Source: Candidatus Gastranaerophilales bacterium
GTDB lineage: Bacteria > Cyanobacteriota > Vampirovibrionia > Gastranaerophilales > Gastranaerophilaceae
Assembly (NCBI GenBank): GCA_944326495.1
Contig: CALVEE010000115.1
Coordinates: 1-5,670, forward strand
Length of the DNA: 5,670 nt
Reading direction: 5' to 3'
Numbering within the stretch: position 1 is the first letter of the stretch; every line of letters starts with the position of its first letter. A program made the translations under genes and the position numbers. Shown in pieces: positions 1-4,730 of this stretch. The notes under the pieces are model-generated. The model had not been told where the DNA came from. It was given only the letters and a program-made list of their open reading frames with translations, and made no database searches.

Positions 1-754
1 TATTTTCAGCAGGTATCTTTTCTATCATAGTAAATAAAAGTTTTTTCAAATTATCCAGATTATTATTAAATACATGCATAACTTCCTGATGAGAAACTGG
101 CGGAACATCCCCGACAAGTCCTGCGTCATAGTCGGTGATTAAAGAAATATTCAAAGGACACATATCCATTTCTTTAACCAGATAAGCTTCAGGAAATGCG
201 GTCATATTAATTACTTCCCATCCTTGAGATGTAAAGAATTTTGATTCTGCTTTTGTAGAAAATCTTGGCCCGTTTATTACAACAACAGTACCGGTTTCGT
301 GTACTTTAATTCCTAAGTCTTTAGCAGTATCCACAGCAATCCTTCTTAGCTCCGGACAATACGTTTCAGCTGCAGACGGATGCGTAACAATAGGCCCTTC
401 AAAAAAGGTGGTTTTTCTTCCGTCTGTCCAGTCTACAAACTGGTCACAGATAACAAAATCACCCGGTGCGACGTGTTTTTGAAGGCTTCCTGCTGCGCAG
501 GGAGAAATTACGCGTTTGCATCCAATCTCTTTCATTGCCCAAACATTAGCTCTATAATTAATCAAATGAGGCAGTATTGTGTGACTTCTTCCATGGCGCG
601 GCATAAATGCTACATTATGATTTCCGATTTTACCTATAAACAAACTGTCAGAAGGCATTCCATACGGAGTTTCTACTTTAACTTCTTTAATGTCATCTAA
701 AAACTTATAAAACCCTGAACCGCCAAAAACACCACTATCTGCTAATTTTTCCAT
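1..754 (-). CDS. mtnP: S-methyl-5'-thioadenosine phosphorylase (MTAP), 3' end missing
   Basis: This gene is open from an ATG at 754 to the window edge: 251 codons are present and the C-terminus is cut off, since family members usually run about 260-290 residues. The family splits methylthioadenosine, a by-product of polyamine and related SAM-using reactions, with phosphate into adenine and 5-methylthioribose-1-phosphate in the cytoplasm. Visible motifs are the N-terminal phosphate loop GGSGFY (11-16), PRHGRSHTI (52-60), PCAAGS (85-90), GTVVVINGPRFSTKAES (155-171), VINMTAFPE (181-189) and TDYD (207-210). The two aspartates of TDYD fit 6-aminopurine (adenine) specificity; purine nucleoside phosphorylases for 6-oxopurines carry Asn there. 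An AAAGGA Shine-Dalgarno lies about 9 bases before the ATG. The gene follows the LysR gene on the same strand after 43 bp with no terminator, so cotranscription is likely. A putative operator (768-780) lies just before the ribosome site. Confidence 0.93.
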   Translation of the reverse strand, partial: MEKLADSGVFGGSGFYKFLDDIKEVKVETPYGMPSDSLFIGKIGNHNVAFMPRHGRSHTILPHLINYRANVWAMKEIGCKRVISPCAAGSLQKHVAPGDFVICDQFVDWTDGRKTTFFEGPIVTHPSAAETYCPELRRIAVDTAKDLGIKVHETGTVVVINGPRFSTKAESKFFTSQGWEVINMTAFPEAYLVKEMDMCPLNISLITDYDAGLVGDVPPVSHQEVMHVFNNNLDNLKKLLFTMIEKIPAEN

Positions 755-767
755 CTTATTAAATCCT

Positions 768-780
768 TTCAAATATGCTT
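768..780 (-). promoter_or_regulatory. Candidate LysR operator, copy 2 (AAGCATATTTGAA)
   Basis: Read on the minus strand this is AAGCATATTTGAA, identical over 13 bases to plus-strand 1725-1737 in the control region of the LysR gene. It runs into the GAAAGGA ribosome site of mtnP. Only the left half of the palindrome seen at 1728-1741 is kept. An operator role is inferred from the exact repeat in two short intergenic gaps beside a regulator gene. Bound protein here could block readthrough or control an unseen mtnP promoter. Confidence 0.45.
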
Positions 781-797
781 AAATGATATAAACAATT

Positions 798-1691
798 TTA
801 ACATAAAAAAATCATATTTAATTTCTCAAGAAAAATTTTTGAAGCCGGAGAAAATTCCTGATATTTTTTCCAGACAATATCCAGCCCGGATTCTAACTTC
901 GGACTTAGCGGTCGGAAACACAGTTCACTCTCTTTAGATGTATCTGCAAGTTTATCAAGAGTTACGGCGACTCCTATACCGGCTTTAACCATAATAGCTG
1001 CATTATATACAAGATTATAAGTTGCTGTAATATTCAGTTCATTATATTTTCCACCGAACCAATCCAGAAACCCGCTGTCTTTTGAATACTTCGGGCTCAT
1101 CTGGCGTGAAGCTATAAGAGGTAAGCCGGATAAATCATTAAGCGTTATAAACTTCCTTGAGGCAAGGGGGTTATCCTTTCGCATAATAACTCCCCAGACA
1201 TCTTTTTCCGGAAGTGTTAAATTATCGTATTTAGATAAATCAATAGGCTGGATTAAAACCCCGAAATCCAGCAGGCCTCGGTCAAGCTTTTCAGTAACAT
1301 CCTCTGCATTCCCTGAATAAATATGAAATTTTATTGCCGGATATTCTTCCTGAATTTCTTTTATTACTTTTGCAATATATTTCATAGAGTCGGTTTCACC
1401 GCTTCCGATATAAATATCTCCTTTTATTGTGTCAGAAATTGCCTGAAATTCCGCTTCGGTTTTTTCAACCATATCGACAATTTCCTGTGCGCGTTTTTTT
1501 AATATCATACCTTCAGGAGTCAGTGTAACCCTATGTTTCCCTCGTATGAGAAGCTTTTGTCCAAGTTCGCGTTCAAGATCCTGCAATTGTCTGGTTAAGG
1601 TCGGCTGGGTAAGATGAAGTGAATTAGCTGCACCTGTTATACTCCCTTCTCTTGCTGCGGCCAGAAAATATTTTAATACTCTTATTTCCAT
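798..1691 (-). CDS. LysR-family transcriptional regulator
   Basis: This is a full-length LysR-type regulator of 297 residues, counted from the ATG at 1691. Residues 1-60 form the winged helix-turn-helix; the stretch from FLAAAREGSITGAA through LTQPTLTRQLQDLE to LTPEG is typical of the family. A linker helix follows (about 62-85), and then a periplasmic-binding-protein-like effector domain to the C-terminus. Such proteins bind DNA as tetramers and respond to a small molecule; the ligand cannot be read from the sequence. An in-frame ATG at 1706 would add five residues (MYSFF). The start at 1691 is preferred because family members begin M-E-hydrophobic-R-x-L-x-x-F, and because the best promoter (-10 at 1698-1703) lies downstream of the 1706 ATG. 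Neither start has a Shine-Dalgarno sequence. The gene diverges from the hydrolase gene and is followed by mtnP, the usual arrangement for autoregulation and control of neighbours. The DNA-binding part looks like a regulator type common in Bacillota. Confidence 0.93.
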   Translation of the reverse strand: MEIRVLKYFLAAAREGSITGAANSLHLTQPTLTRQLQDLERELGQKLLIRGKHRVTLTPEGMILKKRAQEIVDMVEKTEAEFQAISDTIKGDIYIGSGETDSMKYIAKVIKEIQEEYPAIKFHIYSGNAEDVTEKLDRGLLDFGVLIQPIDLSKYDNLTLPEKDVWGVIMRKDNPLASRKFITLNDLSGLPLIASRQMSPKYSKDSGFLDWFGGKYNELNITATYNLVYNAAIMVKAGIGVAVTLDKLADTSKESELCFRPLSPKLESGLDIVWKKYQEFSPASKIFLEKLNMIFLC

Positions 1692-1697
1692 AAAAAA

Positions 1698-1726
1698 AGA
1701 ATACATTATTTAATTATGCCTGTCAA
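1698..1726 (-). promoter_or_regulatory. Promoter of the LysR gene, predicted leaderless
   Basis: On the minus strand a perfect TTGACA (-35, 1726-1721) is followed after exactly 17 bases by TATTCT (-10, 1703-1698; four of six consensus bases). Six bases later comes the A of the ATG at 1691, so the expected start of transcription falls on the start codon. The -35 box abuts the candidate operator at 1725-1741, which fits autoregulation. Start-site mapping has not been done. Confidence 0.6.
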
Positions 1727-1741
1727 GCATATTTGAATATG
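1725..1741. promoter_or_regulatory. Candidate LysR operator, copy 1, with palindrome
   Basis: Bases 1725-1737 (AAGCATATTTGAA) recur exactly on the minus strand before mtnP. Bases 1728-1741 form a perfect inverted repeat, CATATT-TG-AATATG. The site touches the -35 box of the LysR promoter. LysR proteins normally bind short, interrupted, AT-rich dyads in divergent regions next to their own gene, so the position fits; binding itself is inferred. Confidence 0.5.
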
Positions 1742-1753
1742 TAATATAAGTAT

Positions 1754-1781
1754 TTGCTATTTTTAAGAAATAGTAAATAAT
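1754..1781 (+). promoter_or_regulatory. Possible promoter of the hydrolase gene
   Basis: TTGCTA (1754-1759) and AATAAT (1776-1781) are separated by 16 bases and would give a leader of about 36 bases. The palindrome at 1757-1773 would then sit between -35 and -10. An alternative is TTAAGA (1763-1768) with TATATA (1786-1791). Neither is strong, as expected for a promoter that needs an activator. Confidence 0.3.
1757..1773. promoter_or_regulatory. Second palindrome in the divergent region
   Basis: CTATTT-TTAAG-AAATAG is a perfect 6-bp dyad with a 5-bp spacer. Its centre is about 30 bp (roughly three helical turns) from the centre of the palindrome at 1728-1741, on the side of the hydrolase gene. 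LysR proteins often use a recognition site plus a weaker activation site nearer the target promoter, and this could be the latter. Its sequence differs from the first site, and such dyads occur by chance in AT-rich DNA. Confidence 0.25.
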
Positions 1782-1823
1782 GAGGTATATAGGTAAAAAT
1801 TTATAAACAGGAAAGGAAATTAA

Positions 1824-2702
1824 ATGGAAATAATAAGTGTAACAACGCCGAGAGGTTTAGTATTAAAAGGCGCAATGTTCGGTAATACCAATAATGATAT
1901 TGTGCTTGTTATGCTGACAGGAATTTGTTCAAATGTTTTTCAAAATGAATTATTATATAGTACCGGAAAGCTGCTTAGTGAAAACGGAATTACCTGCATT
2001 ATAGCGCACGCTCATGACTCGTTTTCCTGTTTTGCATATACGGATTTATCCAGCGGAAAACAAAAGCACGCCGGTGTATTTAATGATGATTTTAGTATGG
2101 TTTATGAAGATGTTGAGAGTTATGTAAGATATGCAAAAGAAGAATTAGGTTTCCGGCATGTAATATTAGGCGGACATTCTTTAGGTTCAAATAAAATTAT
2201 CCATTATCTTGGAAATACCGCGGATAATTTTGCAGACTATTTTATAGTTTCGTCTCCGGTTGATATTATGCACTGGTGGAGGGTTATGCCTAATATCGAT
2301 AAGTGTTTTGAGCTTGCAAAATCCTTTGTAGATACGGGAAGAGGGGATGATATTCTTCCGTTTCTGTTCGGCGGTTTTTCACCAATGACAGCGAATACTG
2401 TTTTAGGGTTTTATAATGCAGATAATCTCAAAAACTGTCCTGTTTTGAGCAAGGAGGGCGAAACAAAATCTTTATATAATATAAAACCTGAAGGAGCATT
2501 TATCATAGGCTCAAGAGACTCTGTAACCGGCGAAAGTCCTAAGGGATTTATGGAAACACTGAATTCATGGACTAAAAATCCCAAACGCAATAAGGTTATA
2601 GAAGTTGAAGGAGCGTCGCATATTTTCTACGGCATGCATGATATTTATGCGGAAACCGTTTTAGATTGTATCCAAAACCATTTTTGTCCGGTATATATGT
2701 AA
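1824..2702 (+). CDS. Alpha/beta-hydrolase fold protein
   Basis: This 292-residue protein has the marks of the alpha/beta-hydrolase fold. The nucleophile elbow GGHSLGS (116-122) puts the catalytic serine at 119. GSRDSV (229-234) follows a predicted strand and offers Asp232 as the acid, and GASHIFYG (263-270) offers His266. The strand IVLVMLTGICSN (26-37) sits where the oxyanion-hole loop is expected, but reads LTGICSN instead of the common HG motif. There is no signal peptide or membrane segment, so it should be cytoplasmic. Esterase, lipase-like or peptidase activity is possible; the substrate cannot be told. Strand order and length recall the DUF1749-like serine hydrolases, though this is not certain. 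AGGAAAGGA lies 6 bases before the ATG, a good ribosome site. It diverges from the LysR gene and is probably one of its targets. No terminator is visible before the next gene, 51 bp away. Confidence 0.85.
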   Translation: MEIISVTTPRGLVLKGAMFGNTNNDIVLVMLTGICSNVFQNELLYSTGKLLSENGITCIIAHAHDSFSCFAYTDLSSGKQKHAGVFNDDFSMVYEDVESYVRYAKEELGFRHVILGGHSLGSNKIIHYLGNTADNFADYFIVSSPVDIMHWWRVMPNIDKCFELAKSFVDTGRGDDILPFLFGGFSPMTANTVLGFYNADNLKNCPVLSKEGETKSLYNIKPEGAFIIGSRDSVTGESPKGFMETLNSWTKNPKRNKVIEVEGASHIFYGMHDIYAETVLDCIQNHFCPVYM

Positions 2703-2741
2703 TTTCAAATCAAAATAGTTTATGCTTATCTATGTTTTTGC

Positions 2742-2747
2742 TATATT
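2742..2747 (+). promoter_or_regulatory. -10 box of a predicted leaderless promoter for the alkyltransferase gene
   Basis: TATATT ends exactly 6 bases before the ATG at 2754, the same spacing as for the LysR gene, and no Shine-Dalgarno sequence precedes the start. The matching -35 (TTTATG, 2719-2724, 17-base spacer) is weak, and AT-rich DNA gives such hexamers often. Confidence 0.35.
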
Positions 2748-2753
2748 TTACTA

Positions 2754-3281
2754 ATGTTCTACAAGAAAACAAATTTACTGCAGATAGGGAATATAATGCT
2801 GGCTTCGGACGGGAGTAATCTTACGGGGCTATGGCTTGAGGGGCAGAAATATTATGCACCGGATTTTGATGAAAACTGGGAGTATAATAATTCTCTTGAA
2901 ATTTTTCAAGAGTCTGTAAACTGGCTGGAGCGATATTTTAGAGGCTTAAGACCGGAGATAAAGGAATTAAATCTTGCTCCACAGGGAAATTTATTCAGAA
3001 AAACCGTTTGGAGGCTCTTGTGCGAAATCCCGTATGGAGAAGTTACGACATATAAGGCTCTTGCAGAGAAAACGGCAAAGATTTTAAATAAACCGCGGAT
3101 GTCTGCGCAAGCTGTAGGCGGAGCTGTCGGACATAATCCTATTTCTATTATTATTCCGTGTCACAGGGTTGTTGGTACGGATGGCAATTTAACCGGTTAT
3201 GCAGGCGGGATTAACACAAAAATCAAATTATTGGAACTTGAGGGAAGTTTATGCTATACTCAAAATACAGCGGGGCGTTAG
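2754..3281 (+). CDS. ogt: Methylated-DNA--protein-cysteine S-methyltransferase
   Basis: This 175-residue suicide DNA-repair protein of the Ogt/MGMT family transfers alkyl groups from O6-alkylguanine (and O4-alkylthymine) to its own cysteine. The N-terminal RNase H-like domain (about 1-75) has the usual IG-x-x-x-LASDG-x-x-LTGLWLEGQKYY opening. The DNA-binding domain follows, with FRKTVWRLLCEIPYGEVTTY (81-100), AVGGAVGHNPI (120-130) and the active-site motif PCHRVVG (135-141), Cys136. Gln119 stands where human MGMT has its DNA-intercalating Arg128; from memory, AQAVGG also occurs in other bacterial members, so it is probably a subgroup trait. The family core ends near KIKLLELEG (156-164). The last dozen residues are an extra tail, whose final Gly-Arg-stop codons lie in a copy of the tRNA-Ala 5' end. 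The start at 2754 matches the family N-terminus but lacks a ribosome site. The symbol marks family membership rather than proven orthology. Confidence 0.93.
   Translation: MFYKKTNLLQIGNIMLASDGSNLTGLWLEGQKYYAPDFDENWEYNNSLEIFQESVNWLERYFRGLRPEIKELNLAPQGNLFRKTVWRLLCEIPYGEVTTYKALAEKTAKILNKPRMSAQAVGGAVGHNPISIIIPCHRVVGTDGNLTGYAGGINTKIKLLELEGSLCYTQNTAGR
3231..3260 (+). promoter_or_regulatory. Probable tRNA-Ala promoter inside the alkyltransferase 3' end
   Basis: TTGGAA (3231-3236) and TATACT (3255-3260, five of six consensus bases) are 18 bases apart. Transcription would start near 3267, five bases before the tRNA-like fragment at 3272. This suggests the fragment marks the original position of the tRNA gene. 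Transcripts would now have to cross the 126-bp duplication to reach the intact tRNA, leaving processing to remove a long 5' leader. Confidence 0.5.
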
Positions 3282-3289
3282 CGCAGTTG
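3272..3289 (+). repeat. Partial copy of the tRNA-Ala 5' end (direct repeat, left)
   Basis: GGGGCGTTAGCGCAGTTG is identical to the first 18 bases of the intact tRNA-Ala (3398-3415): acceptor strand, D-stem 5' strand and part of the D-loop. Homology stops at once after that, so this is a clean break, not a decayed whole tRNA. The TAG at 3279-3281 within it ends the alkyltransferase frame. Confidence 0.9.
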
Positions 3290-3397
3290 ACTGTGCCGAA
3301 AAAAATCCGAACCGTTGAGGATTTTTTGAGAGGAAGCCAAAACGAAGGTTTTGCGCGCTACGCAACTGCTTACAATTGACAATCAAATATATACCAA
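3290..3397 (+). mobile_element. 108-bp structured insert between tRNA-Ala repeats
   Basis: This sequence lies between two identical 18-bp copies of the tRNA-Ala start. It contains a 9-bp hairpin (AAAAAATCC 3300-3308 with GGATTTTTT 3319-3327, 10-base loop) and a 6-bp hairpin (CAAAAC 3338-3343, GAAG loop, GTTTTG 3348-3353). In addition CAACTGC (3363-3369) can pair with GCAGTTG (3283-3289) in the left repeat, closing a branched fold around both hairpins. It has no coding potential. It could be a short non-autonomous element, an interspersed repeat or the scar of an integration at the tRNA. Mobility is inferred only from the flanking repeats. Confidence 0.4.
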
Positions 3398-3470
3398 GGG
3401 GCGTTAGCGCAGTTGGTAGCGCACGACACTGGCAGTGTCGGGGTCAGGGGTTCGAATCCCCTACGCTCCA
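3398..3470 (+). tRNA. tRNA-Ala (anticodon GGC)
   Basis: This 73-base cloverleaf is complete. The acceptor stem is GGGGCGT/ACGCTCC, containing the G3-U70 wobble pair that marks alanine tRNAs, with A73. The D-arm is GCGC/GCGC around AGTTGGTA. The anticodon arm is CGACA/TGTCG with loop CTGGCAG, giving anticodon GGC. A 5-base variable loop and the T-arm AGGGG-TTCGAAT-CCCCT follow. CCA is not encoded and must be added by the CCA-adding enzyme. Its first 18 bases repeat 3272-3289. The bases just upstream (TTGACA at 3376-3381, TATATA at 3388-3393) are too close together to act as a normal promoter. A run of five T follows the gene, without a terminator hairpin. Confidence 0.97.
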
Positions 3471-3558
3471 TTTTTATAGCAATAATTACTGATTAAGTAT
3501 AAACAATGTATTTTAGTAAGTCCGGTAATAAATAAAAAAATATTTTAAGGGTAAAGAA

Positions 3559-3930
3559 ATGGTTTTTGTAATTCTAATATCAATAGTTTTTGTCGCCGAA
3601 TTGATTATCGCTTTTTCTGTTATTACAAATCTTATTAAGTTTGATAAACGTATAAAGCGGGCAGCGCAATTTTTAGAAGAAGCAGAGCCGAGGTTAAAAG
3701 AACTTTTAGTTGTTGTGCAAAAAATCTCAGCTCAAATTTTGGAGCTAATACCCGTATGGTTGGCAACATTGAGGCAGGAACGTGATAAGATTATCCTGAA
3801 TCAAGCCAAGAGTCTAATTTCCACAATTTTATTTTGGAGTATAAATATAAAAGTAATCAATCGTATTCGGAAATCAAAATTGGCAAAAGCTGTCTGGCAG
3901 GGTTTAACCCTTGTACAAAATGTGATATAA
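3559..3930 (+). CDS. Small membrane-anchored protein of unknown function
   Basis: This 123-residue protein is not one I recognise. Residues 1-25 are strongly hydrophobic and look like an uncleaved transmembrane anchor. They are followed by a charged, probably helical stretch (26-66) containing EEAEPRLKELLVVVQKI. A second, weaker hydrophobic patch (84-100) and a basic segment (NRIRKSKLAK, 101-110) come next. The layout (one anchor, then amphipathic helix) resembles the DUF948-like protein two genes downstream. AAGGG lies 7 bases before the ATG. The gene starts 88 bp after tRNA-Ala and is the first of four small same-strand membrane genes. It may be only partly co-regulated with the other three, because a promoter candidate overlaps its stop codon. 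Confidence 0.75.
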   Translation: MVFVILISIVFVAELIIAFSVITNLIKFDKRIKRAAQFLEEAEPRLKELLVVVQKISAQILELIPVWLATLRQERDKIILNQAKSLISTILFWSINIKVINRIRKSKLAKAVWQGLTLVQNVI

Positions 3931-3931
3931 T
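3903..3931 (+). promoter_or_regulatory. Extended -10 promoter for the YtxH/DUF948 cluster
   Basis: TGATATAAT (3923-3931) is a perfect extended -10 (TG-n-TATAAT) that overlaps the TAA of the preceding gene. A weak -35 (TTTAAC, 3903-3908) lies 17 bases upstream, which extended -10 promoters tolerate. Transcription would begin near 3938, leaving a leader of about 29 bases that contains the AGAGG ribosome site of the next gene. Confidence 0.5.
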
Positions 3932-3966
3932 ACTGAAGAAAGTTATAAGAAAAGAGGTAAAAACAA

Positions 3967-4281
3967 ATGAGCAAAGATAAATCTTCTATTGGATTCGGTA
4001 TCGGGCTTTTAGCCGGTGTGGTAGGCGGGATTATAGCAGGCGTATTATATGCGCCGCGTCCGGGAGCAGAAATGAGAGAAAAGCTTAAGGATACGGTTTG
4101 TGATTTAGCGGAAAAACATTCGCCTGCCGTTAATGAAGCAAAGAGACAAGCTCTTGAATCAATTGATTTATTAAAATACAAGCTTGAAAAACAGTATAAA
4201 AAATTCGGTAATATGCTTAGGTCGAAAAAAATGAGAAAAGCAAAAGAATTAGAAGATGTATCTGATGATTATGATTTTTAA
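3967..4281 (+). CDS. YtxH domain-containing protein
   Basis: This 104-residue protein has a glycine-rich transmembrane segment (about 9-28) followed directly by the YtxH signature YAPRPGAEMREKLKD (28-42). A charged helical region rich in Lys and Glu follows (43-90), with an acidic C-terminus (ELEDVSDDYDF). The YtxH family is small, single-pass and widely linked to general stress in Bacillota; its biochemical role is unknown. An AGAGG ribosome site lies 9 bases upstream. It is 18 bp from the DUF948-like gene, and a shorter YtxH paralogue lies further down, so the two may act together or be alternative forms. Compared with that paralogue, its tail is longer and more basic. Confidence 0.87.
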   Translation: MSKDKSSIGFGIGLLAGVVGGIIAGVLYAPRPGAEMREKLKDTVCDLAEKHSPAVNEAKRQALESIDLLKYKLEKQYKKFGNMLRSKKMRKAKELEDVSDDYDF

Positions 4282-4299
4282 AAAGAGAGATGACAGATT

Positions 4300-4668
4300 A
4301 TGGAAACAGCACAATTATATCAAAGTTTAACGTTTTTAGCATATGCAACAGGTGTTATAGTAATCATTGTCGGTGTAATGCTGGTAAAAGTTTTGTATGA
4401 TTTATCAAAATTGACAAAGAAAGCAGATGATACGGTAAGTATGGTTAATACTGAACTTACCCCGACATTGAAGAATATAAACAAATCAGTAGCAATAGTA
4501 AGCGGAATAATTATTAAAACAGATGAGGGCATCAATAAGGTAAGAGATGCGATAAAGAATTCGCCGCTCAAGATATTTTCAAAATTAGGCAGTATTACAG
4601 GCGGTGTTGCAAAAGGGTTTGCAAGCGGGTTATGTTCGGCGTTTAAAATGTTTAGCAAAAAGAAGTAA
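4300..4668 (+). CDS. DUF948-like membrane protein
   Basis: This 122-residue protein has one transmembrane helix (about 10-33) and then a helical stretch of the DUF948 type: LYDLSKLTKKADDTVSMVNTEL (32-53), TLKNINKSVAIV (56-67) and IIKTDEGINKVRDAI (71-85). A glycine-rich segment (SITGGVAKGFASGL, 98-111) and a basic end (FSKKK) complete it. In Bacillus subtilis the DUF948 protein YtxG is encoded beside YtxH, so the neighbourhood supports the call. The ribosome site is poor (GAGAGA about 9 bases before ATG), so translation may lean on coupling with the gene 18 bp upstream. The family is thought to be an envelope or stress component; no activity is known. Assignment rests on topology and context, as the sequence match is loose. 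Confidence 0.7.
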   Translation: METAQLYQSLTFLAYATGVIVIIVGVMLVKVLYDLSKLTKKADDTVSMVNTELTPTLKNINKSVAIVSGIIIKTDEGINKVRDAIKNSPLKIFSKLGSITGGVAKGFASGLCSAFKMFSKKK

Positions 4669-4730
4669 ATCATTTTGGTAATATAAAATATGAGAAAAGC
4701 GTTTAAACTACTAAAGAAGGAGAAAATATT

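Noticed and set aside
380..700. Plus-strand open frame of 106 codons
   Set aside because: It is antisense to mtnP, whose conserved motifs cover the same bases, and its translation resembles nothing.
2721..2727. Third partial copy of the operator (AAGCATA on the minus strand) before the alkyltransferase
   Set aside because: Only seven bases match and the palindrome is absent, so this is expected by chance in AT-rich DNA.
3376..3393. TTGACA and TATATA as a private promoter of the intact tRNA-Ala
   Set aside because: The boxes are only 6 bases apart, far from the usual 16-18, and would place the start inside the tRNA.
3272..3470. Intron-split tRNA-Ala
   Set aside because: The downstream tRNA is complete by itself, and the left fragment has no matching 3' half.
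3801..4181. Minus-strand open frame of 126 codons
   Set aside because: It overlaps the unknown membrane gene and the first YtxH gene in antisense. The YtxH signature shows the plus strand is coding.
4320..4673. Minus-strand open frame of 117 codons
   Set aside because: It is the antisense shadow of the DUF948-like gene. Its hydrophobic translation comes from the complement of Lys- and Thr-rich codons.
4701..4708. GTTTAAAC palindrome before the second YtxH gene
   Set aside because: A lone 8-bp AT-rich palindrome with no partner site and no clear relation to a promoter.
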